A stretch of 27,787 nt of DNA, taken from JAQXDR01 sp038138625. Lineage in GTDB: Bacteria > Pseudomonadota > Alphaproteobacteria > Rhodobacterales > Rhodobacteraceae. The notes under the pieces were generated by a model. It was not told the origin of the DNA. It did not search any database and worked only from the letters and a program-made list of their open reading frames with translations. Of the stretch, positions 15,223-23,347 are shown piece after piece; position 1 is the stretch's first letter, and every line of letters starts with the position of its first letter. The stretch lies in the NCBI GenBank assembly GCA_038138625.1, contig JAYQEA010000047.1:1-27787 (forward strand). Reading direction: 5' to 3'. A program made the position numbers and the translations under genes.

Positions 15223-17748
15223 TTATGACAGTGTTCTTTGAACCTCTTCACGCTCAAAAATTTCGATGACATCATTTGGTCGAATGTCCTCGTAGTTTTC
15301 GAACGCCATGCCGCACTCCTGTCCGGACTGAACTTCGGGAACTTCATCCTTGAAGCGTTTGAGGGTTTTGAGCGTACCTTCGTGGATCACAACGTTATCA
15401 CGCAAAAGCCGAACGCCAGCGGACCGGCGAGCGACGCCCTCTGTTACCAGACAGCCAGCGACCCGGCCGACACCCGAGACTTTGAACACCTCCTTGATGT
15501 TGGCATAACCGATAAACTTTTCGCGGATTTCGGCCGAAAGAAGCCCAGAGGCTGCGGCTTTAACATCATCAACCAGATCATAGATGACACTGTAATACCG
15601 AACCTCGACGCCTTTTTGATTGGCCGTGTTCCGAGCAGACGCATTCGCACGAACATTAAATCCGAACACCGGCGCACCGCTGGCTTCGGCCAATCCGATG
15701 TCCGTCTCTGTAATGGCTCCAACGCCCGAGTGAAGCACGCGCACGCGGACTTCGTCATTTCCGATTTTCTCCATGGCTTGGACAATTGCCTCGGCAGAGC
15801 CCTGAACATCGGTTTTGACAAGGATTGGCAGTTCAGACACGCTTTCGTCGTCTTTTGCCTTTTTCATCAATTGTTCAAGAGTGGTTGCCGCACCCGCAGC
15901 GGCGCGTTTTTCCTTGGCAAGATTCGCACGATATTCGGCAATTTCACGTGCTTGGGCCTCGGTGTCGACAACATTGAGAACATCGCCGGCTTCGGGGGTG
16001 CCGTTTAATCCCAAGACCTCAACCGGAACCGAAGGCCCGGCAACATTCACACGATCGCCCTTATCGTTGATAAGAGCCCTGACCTTGCCATACTGTTCGC
16101 CAACAACAAAAATATCGCCGCGGTTTAGTGTGCCATTTTGTACCAAAACGGTCGCAACAGGACCTCGACCGACATCCAATTGCGCTTCAATGACTGCGCC
16201 CATCGCTGCGCGCTTTGGGTTGGCTTTCAGCTCGAGAATCTCTGCTTGCAGAGCAATGGCTTCAAGCAATTCGTCGAGACCTTGGCCAGTGATTGCCGAC
16301 ACTTCAACATCCTGGACCTCGCCAGACATTGCCTCCACGATCACCTCGTGCTGCAACAACTCTGTTCGCACTTTGGTGGCATCTGCAGCAGGGCGGTCTA
16401 TCTTGTTGATTGCGACGATCATCGGGACCTTAGCGGCCTTTGCATGATTGATCGCTTCAACCGTCTGAGGCATGACCGAATCGTCAGCCGCAACGACCAA
16501 AACCACGATGTCTGTCACTTGTGCACCACGCGAACGCATCGACGTGAACGCGGCGTGACCGGGAGTATCCAAGAAGCTCAGCGTTACGCCACCGTCGGTT
16601 TTAACCTGATAGGCGCCGATATGTTGGGTAATTCCGCCGGCTTCGCCAGCCACCACTTTGGTTTTCCGAATCGCATCCAGCAAAGACGTTTTCCCGTGGT
16701 CCACATGGCCCATGATCGTAATAACCGGTGGGCGTGCCTGAAGATCGTCGGGATCGTCGCTTGTATCTTGAATGACGTCTTCGACATCAGCATCCGAAAC
16801 ACGAGTCACCTTGTGCCCAAACTCTTCGATCACAAGTTCGGCAGTGTCTGCATCGATCGATTGGTTCTGCGTCGCCATGATACCATTCTGCATCAGCGAT
16901 TTGACCACATCCGCAACGCGTTCCGCCATGCGGTTGGCCAGTTCGCCGACAGTAATGGCTTCGGGCAATTGCACGTCACGAACAACCTTTTCACGTGCTT
17001 GCACACCACCCATGGCTTTCTGCCGCGCACGCTCTTGTTTCCGTTTCATTGCAGCAAGCGATTTTTGACGACCGCCTTCTCCGCCGGTGAGTGCCTGGTT
17101 CAGGGTCAGCTTACCCGAACGGCGGCCTCCGTCATCCCCGCGTCCACGTTGATTGCGGCCACGGTCCTCGCGTTCGCGATCACTTTTTCGCGGTGTTGCT
17201 GCTGGCGCTGGTCGCGATGCAGGTGACGGGCGGGACGCCGAAGTGCTGGCTGGTTTTTCCACCGGCCTTGCCGCGGCTGCCTTTTCCGCAGCAGCTGCGC
17301 GTTTGGCTGCATCCTCGGCTTCGCGCTGAAGCCGTTCTTTTTCCTCGACTTTGCGACGCGCGGCTTCCTCAGCCTCGCGTTGCTCGCGCTCTTTTTGCTC
17401 TTTTTCGGCGCGCAGCCTATTACGTTCTTCTGCACGGGCCTTTTCAGCCGCCTCGCGCTTTGCCGTCTCTTCGGCTTCGCGGGCTTTCGCAGCTTGCAAC
17501 GCCTTGAGGCGGCGCTGCATTTCAGCGTCTGAAATACCGGCGGGGCGGCGTGCGCCTGACCCACCGGGTTGTCCGCCGGCCGAGCCGCCGGCAGGCTTGC
17601 CTGCACCCGGCTTGGGAACCACAACGCGTTTGCGTTTGGTTTCCACCACGACGTTTTTGGTGCGCCCATGACTGAAGCTTTGCTTCACGTTCCCCGAACG
17701 GGACCCACCGCGCAGACCCAAAGTCTTTTTGCCGTCGTTATCGCTCAT
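15223..17748 (-). CDS. infB: Translation initiation factor IF-2
   Basis: The protein is 841 aa, normal for alphaproteobacterial IF-2. The N-terminal 230 residues are basic and low-complexity, with a long Glu/Lys/Arg/Ala coiled coil (about 75-160). The IF2-N domain is near 255-310. The GTPase core starts with G1 GHVDHGKT (347-354), followed by GGITQHIGAY, DTPGHAAFTSMR (G3) and NKIDRP (G4). Domains II-IV reach the C-terminus. IF-2 delivers initiator fMet-tRNA to the 30S subunit and promotes subunit joining. The start codon overlaps the ylxR stop by 4 nt. It is the last gene of the rimP-nusA-ylxR-infB operon. Confidence 0.98.
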   Translation of the reverse strand: MSDNDGKKTLGLRGGSRSGNVKQSFSHGRTKNVVVETKRKRVVVPKPGAGKPAGGSAGGQPGGSGARRPAGISDAEMQRRLKALQAAKAREAEETAKREAAEKARAEERNRLRAEKEQKEREQREAEEAARRKVEEKERLQREAEDAAKRAAAAEKAAAARPVEKPASTSASRPSPASRPAPAATPRKSDREREDRGRNQRGRGDDGGRRSGKLTLNQALTGGEGGRQKSLAAMKRKQERARQKAMGGVQAREKVVRDVQLPEAITVGELANRMAERVADVVKSLMQNGIMATQNQSIDADTAELVIEEFGHKVTRVSDADVEDVIQDTSDDPDDLQARPPVITIMGHVDHGKTSLLDAIRKTKVVAGEAGGITQHIGAYQVKTDGGVTLSFLDTPGHAAFTSMRSRGAQVTDIVVLVVAADDSVMPQTVEAINHAKAAKVPMIVAINKIDRPAADATKVRTELLQHEVIVEAMSGEVQDVEVSAITGQGLDELLEAIALQAEILELKANPKRAAMGAVIEAQLDVGRGPVATVLVQNGTLNRGDIFVVGEQYGKVRALINDKGDRVNVAGPSVPVEVLGLNGTPEAGDVLNVVDTEAQAREIAEYRANLAKEKRAAAGAATTLEQLMKKAKDDESVSELPILVKTDVQGSAEAIVQAMEKIGNDEVRVRVLHSGVGAITETDIGLAEASGAPVFGFNVRANASARNTANQKGVEVRYYSVIYDLVDDVKAAASGLLSAEIREKFIGYANIKEVFKVSGVGRVAGCLVTEGVARRSAGVRLLRDNVVIHEGTLKTLKRFKDEVPEVQSGQECGMAFENYEDIRPNDVIEIFEREEVQRTLS

Positions 17749-18392
17749 AAAGTCTCATATCCTTTCCGACGGCCCCTGCCGTCGAGTCCCTGATCGTCGC
17801 TCGCGACCCGCATGCCCTTTAATCTCAGGGCATCGTCTACAACACGATTAGACAATCCGCCAGCGCGAAGCGCAGCGTGTATCACAGTTTGTCGCCCAAA
17901 AGCGACTCCCAATTCATCTGCGCTTAACCAACCAATGTAATTTCCATGGTGTGGTGTCGAAAGTTTAGACTTTCCACGCGCGGATCCGTCGTTAGCCTGA
18001 ATGAGGATTTGCGCCTCTTCCTTATCAAGCCAAGACTTGACCTTTTCATATCCCGCCACGGCATCACCAGATTTGCGTGCTAAACTTATCAAGTCAACCA
18101 CACGCCGTGCCAAAAGAGTTTCTATCAAGTCTGGAAGCCTGTCCGGAACGATTACCGCAGTTCGCGCTGCCCGTCCGAACAGACCTTTTTCAATTGCTTT
18201 GGTGAGGGACCCACGATCCGCAGAAACCCAAATCCCGCGTCCGGGAAGCTTAGCCATCAAATCAGGCGCCAATTGTCCGTCTGGGGCCAGCACAAAGCGC
18301 AGCAAGCCGGTTCGCGGCTGGCTTACGCCCGTCACGATGCATCGACGTTCCGGCCCGGTGTCGTGGGCTTTGCTCTGGCCACCACGGCTCAT
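17745..18392 (-). CDS. YlxR-family RNA-binding protein with L7Ae-like C-terminal domain
   Basis: This 215-aa protein has an N-terminal YlxR domain (ERRCIVTGVSQPRTGLLRFVLAPDG, then LPGRGIWVSADRGSL) and a C-terminal half resembling ribosomal L7Ae-like proteins (DLISLARKSGDAVAGYEKV). This two-domain form is usual in alphaproteobacteria, where the gene stands between nusA and infB as it does here. It probably binds RNA in transcription-translation coupling or ribosome biogenesis. ATG at 18392, 7 nt after the nusA stop, starts the MSRGGQSKAH sequence; the open frame reaching 18470 would only overlap nusA. Confidence 0.93.
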   Translation of the reverse strand: MSRGGQSKAHDTGPERRCIVTGVSQPRTGLLRFVLAPDGQLAPDLMAKLPGRGIWVSADRGSLTKAIEKGLFGRAARTAVIVPDRLPDLIETLLARRVVDLISLARKSGDAVAGYEKVKSWLDKEEAQILIQANDGSARGKSKLSTPHHGNYIGWLSADELGVAFGRQTVIHAALRAGGLSNRVVDDALRLKGMRVASDDQGLDGRGRRKGYETL

Positions 18393-18399
18393 TAAAGAA

Positions 18400-20007
18400 T
18401 CACTCCTCAGAGTCTTCGATTGCTTCGTCCTCTGTGTCGCCCACCAGTTCGGTTGGATCGACCCAGCCAAGCAACACGCGGGCCGTCATGACCATTTCTT
18501 GTGCGTCTTCAAGACTGACGTCGAGATGCTCCAGCAAACCGTCGTCTTTGACGCGCTGACCATCAACGGTCGTCCAGCCACCTGCCAATTCCCAGTCGGC
18601 ACAGGTTGCAAAGTCTTCCAGCGTTTTTACACCATCTTTTGCGAGCGCTTCGAGCATTTGTGGCGACAGGCCCTCAAACTCTATAAGTCCCTCGTCAACG
18701 CCCATCGAACGTGCGTTTTCCAATGCCAGGCGGGCTTGTTCTTCTAAGTACTCGCGCGCCCGTGTCTGTAATTCGGAGGCTGTACTATCATCGACACCGT
18801 CAATGACCAAAAGCTCGTCCAGCTCGACATAGGCAACTTCCTCGAGATTGGTAAAACCCTCAGAGACCAAGAGCTGCGCGAAAAACTCGTCCAGATCCAA
18901 AGTGTCCATAAAGAGCCGCGTACGCTCTTCAAACTCTGCCTGACGACGTTTGCTGTCGTCTTCTTCGGTCATGATATCAATGTCCAACGCGGTCAGTTGG
19001 CTGGCCAAGCGCACGTTTTGTCCACGGCGGCCAATCGCCAGCGAAAGCTGTTCATCTGGAACGACAACCTCGATCCGCTCCGCATCCTCGTCCAAAACGA
19101 CCTTTGATACCTCTGCCGGTTGAAGCGCATTCACAAGGAACGTTGGCAAGTCATCCGACCAAGGGATAATGTCAATCTTTTCCCCCTGCAGTTCATTAAC
19201 GACTGCCTGAACACGGCTGCCTCGCATGCCAACGCAGGCCCCGACAGGGTCAATGCCGCCATCATAGCTGATCACGGCGATTTTGGCGCGTGAGCCGGGG
19301 TCGCGTGCAACGGCTTTGATTTCAATTATGTTGTCGTAGATTTCAGGAACTTCCATCTTGAACAGCTCGGCCATGAACTGCGGATCGGTTCTGGACAGAA
19401 AAATCTGTGGACCGCGCGATTCACGGCGCACATCCTTGACATAACAGCGGATCCGATCGTTCGGGCGATAGCTTTCCCGTCCGATTTTCTCATTCCGGCG
19501 CAGAATGCCTTCACCCCGACCGACGTCAACGATCACATTGCCGTATTCCTCACGTTTCACGAGGCCGTTGATGATCGTGCCAGCCCGATCTTTGAATTCT
19601 TCATACTGGCGATCGCGCTCCGCTTCACGCACCTTTTGCAAGATGACCTGCTTGGCGCTTTGTGCTGCGATTCGGCCCAGTTCCACTGGTGGAACTTCCT
19701 CCACAAATGTGTCGCCCACGGCTGGATTTTCAAGATATTGCTTGGCTGTCTCGACCGTCATCTCGGACTGGTAATTTTCCAGCAACTCTTCTTCGACCAC
19801 CGTTCTCACACGCGTAAATGTTGCGCGACCGGTTTTCCGATCAATTGAAACACGGATATCCATTTCGCTGCCGTAGCGCGACTTGGCCGCGCGAGCGAGG
19901 CTTTCTTCCATGGCCTCAACAACCAGACCGGGGTCGATCATCTTTTCGCGGGCAACGGCTTCGGCAGTTTGCAGCAGCTCTAACTGATTGGCTGAGGTGA
20001 TGGCCAT
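18400..20007 (-). CDS. nusA: Transcription termination/antitermination factor NusA
   Basis: The protein is 535 aa. The N-terminal RNA-polymerase-binding domain (about 1-135) is followed by an S1 domain (GTIINGLVKREEYGNVIVDV) and KH domains with GACVGMRGSRVQAVV and LAIGRRGQNVRLASQL. The C-terminal part holds helix-hairpin-helix-type acidic repeats (LDEFFAQLLVSEGFTNLEEV; GLSPQMLEALAKDGV) and ends in an acidic EDSEE tail. NusA binds RNA polymerase and modulates pausing, termination and antitermination. It begins 4 nt after the rimP stop. In E. coli the same operon is under feedback control by NusA, relevant to the leader terminator seen before rimP. Confidence 0.98.
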   Translation of the reverse strand: MAITSANQLELLQTAEAVAREKMIDPGLVVEAMEESLARAAKSRYGSEMDIRVSIDRKTGRATFTRVRTVVEEELLENYQSEMTVETAKQYLENPAVGDTFVEEVPPVELGRIAAQSAKQVILQKVREAERDRQYEEFKDRAGTIINGLVKREEYGNVIVDVGRGEGILRRNEKIGRESYRPNDRIRCYVKDVRRESRGPQIFLSRTDPQFMAELFKMEVPEIYDNIIEIKAVARDPGSRAKIAVISYDGGIDPVGACVGMRGSRVQAVVNELQGEKIDIIPWSDDLPTFLVNALQPAEVSKVVLDEDAERIEVVVPDEQLSLAIGRRGQNVRLASQLTALDIDIMTEEDDSKRRQAEFEERTRLFMDTLDLDEFFAQLLVSEGFTNLEEVAYVELDELLVIDGVDDSTASELQTRAREYLEEQARLALENARSMGVDEGLIEFEGLSPQMLEALAKDGVKTLEDFATCADWELAGGWTTVDGQRVKDDGLLEHLDVSLEDAQEMVMTARVLLGWVDPTELVGDTEDEAIEDSEE

Positions 20008-20011
20008 CTGT

Positions 20012-20584
20012 TTATTCCTCCTCTTCGGACCCAGAGGTCTCGATGATGTCGTCGAATTGTTCAGGGTTTGGGGACGCGGCTTTGCGTGCGCGCAGCATTT
20101 CAGTGATGAGATCGTCGGTCAAAATCAACTTGGCATCTGCCAACCAATCGAATTGAAGGCCAATCGTGCCTTCTTCTACGTTGATCAAAACCTCGCCATT
20201 TTCAACACCAGCCAATTCGCCTTTGAACCGTTTGCGTCCTGCAACCAGATCAAGGGTCTCTAATTTGGCCTCGTAGCCTTCGAAGGTTTCGAAATCTTTG
20301 AGCCGAGTAAGAGGGCGGTCGATGCCGGGTGATGAGACCTCAAGTGTATAGGCATCGATAATTGGATCTTCCACGTCCAGTGTCGCACTGACCGCAATCG
20401 ATATCTGAGCACAGTCATCCACTTCGATCCCGCCTTCAGGCCGCTCTGCCATGATTTGAAGTGTGGAGGTCTTTCCACCCATCAGGCGAATGCGCACCAG
20501 TTCGAACCCCATGTCTTCGATGACGGGGCTCAGGATTTCAGCCAATCGGCGATCCATTGGGGCTTTGGCGATCAGATCAGACAT
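20012..20584 (-). CDS. rimP: Ribosome maturation factor RimP
   Basis: The protein is 190 aa. The N-terminal segment LAEILSPVIEDMGFELVRIRLMGG and the middle EVSSPGIDRPLTRLKDFETFEGYEA, with the SSPGIDRPL motif, are typical of RimP, which assists 30S subunit maturation. It is the first gene of the core operon, as in most bacteria. ATG at 20584 is chosen because the family sequence starts there. The longer frame to 20881 would translate straight through a promoter-like site and a strong terminator hairpin, so it is not real. Confidence 0.97.
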   Translation of the reverse strand: MSDLIAKAPMDRRLAEILSPVIEDMGFELVRIRLMGGKTSTLQIMAERPEGGIEVDDCAQISIAVSATLDVEDPIIDAYTLEVSSPGIDRPLTRLKDFETFEGYEAKLETLDLVAGRKRFKGELAGVENGEVLINVEEGTIGLQFDWLADAKLILTDDLITEMLRARKAASPNPEQFDDIIETSGSEEEE

Positions 20585-20596
20585 CTTGGATCCAGA

Positions 20597-20621
20597 AAAT
20601 AAAAAACGGGCTCGCGGCCCG
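20597..20621 (-). terminator. Terminator/attenuator in the rimP leader
   Basis: On the minus strand the arms CGGGC and GCCCG (20607-20621) enclose a 5-nt loop and are followed at once by TTTTTTATTTT. This is a textbook intrinsic terminator pointing into rimP, ending 13 nt before its ATG and about 45-60 nt after a promoter-like site. A competing pairing is possible between GCCCACC (20639-20633) and GGCGGGC (20623-20617), which would use up the left arm of the terminator. It may therefore act as an attenuator of the operon, or end transcripts coming from the hpa operon. Confidence 0.72.
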
Positions 20622-20672
20622 CCTGATGTTCCGGTGGGCTTCGGAGTGACCCGACGCGCCGCTGTTACTGCG

Positions 20673-20701
20673 CGTATACGCAAGGGGTTTTGGTTTGGCA
20701 A
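20673..20701 (-). promoter_or_regulatory. Sigma70-type promoter for rimP-nusA-ylxR-infB
   Basis: On the minus strand TTGCCA (20701-20696) and TATACG (20678-20673) are spaced by 17 nt, close to the sigma70 consensus. A start near 20666 would give a leader of about 80 nt that contains the terminator hairpin. Confidence 0.55.
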
Positions 20702-20746
20702 GAGGGCCAACAATTGATTCCGGAGGGGAGCGACCGGCTCGAATAG

Positions 20747-20782
20747 TGGCACAGCAGGATGCCGAACATGTTTGCTGTGCCA
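20747..20782. repeat. Perfect 10-bp inverted repeat between hpaI and rimP
   Basis: tggcacagca (20747-20756) and tgctgtgcca (20773-20782) are exact inverted copies with a 16-nt loop. No U run follows on either strand, so it is not a classical intrinsic terminator. It could be a stem that ends or stabilises the hpa transcript, or a protein-binding site upstream of the rimP promoter. Confidence 0.6.
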
Positions 20783-20914
20783 GACTACCTCAGGATCCCT
20801 TGTCAGAGCGCCCGCGTTGGCCCAAGCATACACATCAGCCAAAATACAGACAGGAGCAGCAATATACCTGAACATGCCCAATCACGCTTACAGGCAAAGA
20901 TGTCGGAAATAGCT

Positions 20915-21682
20915 TCAGAATTTGTATCGTAACGAGACCAGTCCCTGTCGTAAGACACCGGTGTCTGCACCTACGGCCAGAAATCCAACGCCCCGATCAC
21001 GATAGGCCTGTGCCCGCGCGATATCCATCATCAAGATGCCGGATGCAATGCCAGCGGCAGAGATCCGGTCAAGAGCGTCATCAATGGCTGAAACCACGTT
21101 TGGGTGATCGGCCTGATCTGGATACCCCATATCAGCGGCAAGATCAGCAGGACCTATAAATACGCCATCAACACCATCGACCGCACATATCTCTTCGATG
21201 GCGTCCAGACCTGCAACGCTTTCTACTTGGACGAGCAGACAAATTTGATCATTGGCAGTCGTCATATAATCAGCTTGTGCGTTATACCCCGAGGCGCGCG
21301 CCAACGCGGCCCCAACCCCGCGGGCTCCCTTTGGAGGGTAGCGTGTTGATGCTGCTGCGCGCGCCGCCTGTGCTGCAGTTTCAACCATGGGTATCAAGAC
21401 AGTTTGTGCACCCATGTCTAGAACCTGTTTGATCCCTGCACGGTCGTCATCGCGAACCCGGACCACCGCCTTGGTGGTGGTAGAGGCGGCGGCGACCGCG
21501 CGCAGTTGTCCGATGACGTCGCGAAGACCGTTGGGACCGTGTTCGGCATCTATGACCAGCCAGTCATAGCCACAGCCCGCTGCCAACTCTGCGACATCAG
21601 CAGAGGCAAGGCCAAGCCACAGCCCGATCTGCGTTTCCTTGGCGAGCAGACGTGTTTTAAAGTGATTTTCTAAGGCGGACAT
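20915..21682 (-). CDS. hpaI: 4-hydroxy-2-oxoheptanedioate aldolase (HpaI/HpcH)
   Basis: This 255-aa protein is a class II, metal-dependent pyruvate aldolase of the HpcH/HpaI family. Residues matching the known site are Asp45 and His48 (WLVIDAEHGPN), Arg75, Glu154 (VQVES) and Asp180 (FIGPADLAADMG). The enzyme splits 4-hydroxy-2-oxoheptane-1,7-dioate into pyruvate and succinate semialdehyde, the last step of homoprotocatechuate catabolism. ATG at 21682 stands at the start of the family sequence, 13 nt after the hpaH stop. An upstream ATG at 21709 overlaps hpaH and is less likely. It is the last gene of the operon. Confidence 0.93.
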   Translation of the reverse strand: MSALENHFKTRLLAKETQIGLWLGLASADVAELAAGCGYDWLVIDAEHGPNGLRDVIGQLRAVAAASTTTKAVVRVRDDDRAGIKQVLDMGAQTVLIPMVETAAQAARAAASTRYPPKGARGVGAALARASGYNAQADYMTTANDQICLLVQVESVAGLDAIEEICAVDGVDGVFIGPADLAADMGYPDQADHPNVVSAIDDALDRISAAGIASGILMMDIARAQAYRDRGVGFLAVGADTGVLRQGLVSLRYKF

Positions 21683-21695
21683 GGTGTGGCTCTTT

Positions 21696-22499
21696 TCATT
21701 TTGCGGCAAAGTTTACATTTACAGATCCAAACGGGCCAAAATCTGCATCGATACTACAGCCCGGCGGGCATTCCAAAGGACGGATAAAAGATCCCGACAG
21801 AACGATGTGGCCCGACTCTATTCTGGCGTGGTAGCTGGCCATACGGCGCGCCAGCCAAACCACGCCCAACACCGGATCATTCAGCACGCCCGCACCAAGA
21901 CCGGTTTCTTCGACAGCCCCGTCGCGGGCAACGATGGCACCGATCCATCGCAGATCAAAGTCCATAACCGAATGCTGCGTGGCACCCAGCACAAGCCCCG
22001 CATTTGCGGCATTATCAGCCACGGTATCTGTGACGATGCGTGTTTGGCCGGTATTGGGATCCTCACGTATCACGCGTGTGTCCAAAATCTCGATTGCGGG
22101 TGCGACATAGTCGGTTGCGGCCAAAACGTCGGCCCGGGTGCAATCGCCCGCGAGCGGCGACCTCATCACGAATGCGATTTCTGCTTCGACCCGGGGCTGG
22201 ATAAAACGCGTGGAGGGAATCACCGCCTTGTCCGGGAAAAGCATGTCGTCCAGCAAGACGCCGCTGTCAGGTGTTTCAATATTCAGAGCCATTTGCATGG
22301 CGCGTGATGTCAAACCGATTTTCCACCCGATTACTGTCCGTCCAAACTCCTGTTTTTTTGCCACAAGCCGCGATTGCACCGCATAGGCGTCATCCAGTGT
22401 CATTCCGGGGTATCGTTGTGACAAAAGCCCGATCTGTTGGCCTTTGATTTCTGCTTGCAGCAATTCGTTTGCCGCAAAATCAAGTTGGTCAGGCGTCAC
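21696..22499 (-). CDS. hpaH: 2-oxo-hept-3-ene-1,7-dioate hydratase (HpaH)
   Basis: The protein is 267 aa. The motifs GWKIGLTSRAMQ, PRVEAEIAFVM (metal-ligand Glu residues), APAIEILDTR and GVVWLARRMA are those of the HpaH/MhpD hydratase family. It adds water to 2-oxo-hept-3-ene-1,7-dioate to give 4-hydroxy-2-oxoheptanedioate, the substrate of HpaI encoded just downstream. The start is GTG at 22499, which overlaps the hpaG stop in a GTGA arrangement; the frame open to 22577 would lie inside hpaG and is not needed. Confidence 0.93.
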   Translation of the reverse strand: MTPDQLDFAANELLQAEIKGQQIGLLSQRYPGMTLDDAYAVQSRLVAKKQEFGRTVIGWKIGLTSRAMQMALNIETPDSGVLLDDMLFPDKAVIPSTRFIQPRVEAEIAFVMRSPLAGDCTRADVLAATDYVAPAIEILDTRVIREDPNTGQTRIVTDTVADNAANAGLVLGATQHSVMDFDLRWIGAIVARDGAVEETGLGAGVLNDPVLGVVWLARRMASYHARIESGHIVLSGSFIRPLECPPGCSIDADFGPFGSVNVNFAAK

Positions 22500-23347
22500 G
22501 CTTCGTCCTCCACCCCGTTGCGCAGACATCCGATACCGTCGGCTTCGATCTCGATCACATCGCCGGGTTTGAGCCATCGGGGCGGATCAAACCGCGCGCC
22601 CGCCCCGATGGGTGTGCCACAGATCAGCACGTCGCCCGGTACCAAGGTTGTAAAAGTTGAGACATAGGCAACAATTTTGCGAAACGAAAATACCATGCGC
22701 GAGGTCCGGTCACTTTGGCGGATCTCTCCGTTGACGCGGGTTTCCAACGCGATGTCATCCAATTGGGCTGCATCGGTAAAGGGAACCAACCAAGGACCTA
22801 TCGCACCGGAACGGTCCCAGTTTTTGCCTTGTGTTACATTGAATTTGGCATGCCGCACCCAGTCACGCACCGTGCCTTCGTTGGATAATGTGATCGCGGC
22901 GATGTGATTGTAAGCGTCCCTCTCGGAAATGCGGCGCCCGTGCTTGCCGATAACAATGACAACTTCGCCTTCATAATCCAGCTGTGGGCTTTCTGCAGGT
23001 CGAACGATGTTTTGGTTGTGGCCAACAAAACTGCGAGGGAATCGAACGAACAATGATGGGTTGGGCGGCTGTTCCTTGCCATCCTTATATTCTGCATTGC
23101 GATCAGGAAAATTGACGCCGACGCAGACGATTTTCTCGGGCCCCGGAATCGGAATTCCAAGCGTTGCTTCGCCAAGGTCGACATCAGGACTGCGACGGGT
23201 CTGCGACATCCGGGGCAACGCCCCGTCCGCAATTGCCTCGCGCAGCGATGGGTAGGGATAATCATCGGTCAGATCAATAATGCCGTTGCCGTGCATCAAG
23301 CCAAAGCGGTTACCTGAAAAAGTCACAAAACGGGGATGATCTGTCAT
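22496..23347 (-). CDS. hpaG: FAH-family isomerase/decarboxylase (HpaG-like)
   Basis: This 283-aa FAH-family protein has GVNFPDRNAEYKDG, the metal-ligand segment LDYEGEVVIVIG, and LVPGDVLICGTPIGAG near the end. In this operon it should be the 5-oxopent-3-ene-1,2,5-tricarboxylate decarboxylase and/or the 2-hydroxyhepta-2,4-diene-1,7-dioate isomerase. E. coli HpaG carries both activities on two fused FAH halves of about 430 aa in total. Here only one half-sized unit is present, so it either does both steps as a homo-oligomer or the isomerisation occurs otherwise. It overlaps its upstream neighbour by 4 nt (ATGA) and hpaH by 4 nt. Confidence 0.88.
   Translation of the reverse strand: MTDHPRFVTFSGNRFGLMHGNGIIDLTDDYPYPSLREAIADGALPRMSQTRRSPDVDLGEATLGIPIPGPEKIVCVGVNFPDRNAEYKDGKEQPPNPSLFVRFPRSFVGHNQNIVRPAESPQLDYEGEVVIVIGKHGRRISERDAYNHIAAITLSNEGTVRDWVRHAKFNVTQGKNWDRSGAIGPWLVPFTDAAQLDDIALETRVNGEIRQSDRTSRMVFSFRKIVAYVSTFTTLVPGDVLICGTPIGAGARFDPPRWLKPGDVIEIEADGIGCLRNGVEDEA

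Noticed and set aside
16138..17226. 362-aa plus-strand open frame opposite infB
   Set aside because: It is a shadow frame of a certain, conserved gene, with no domain or RBS of its own.
20585..20881. N-terminal extension of rimP to 20881
   Set aside because: It would translate the promoter-like site and the terminator hairpin, and the added residues have no family similarity.
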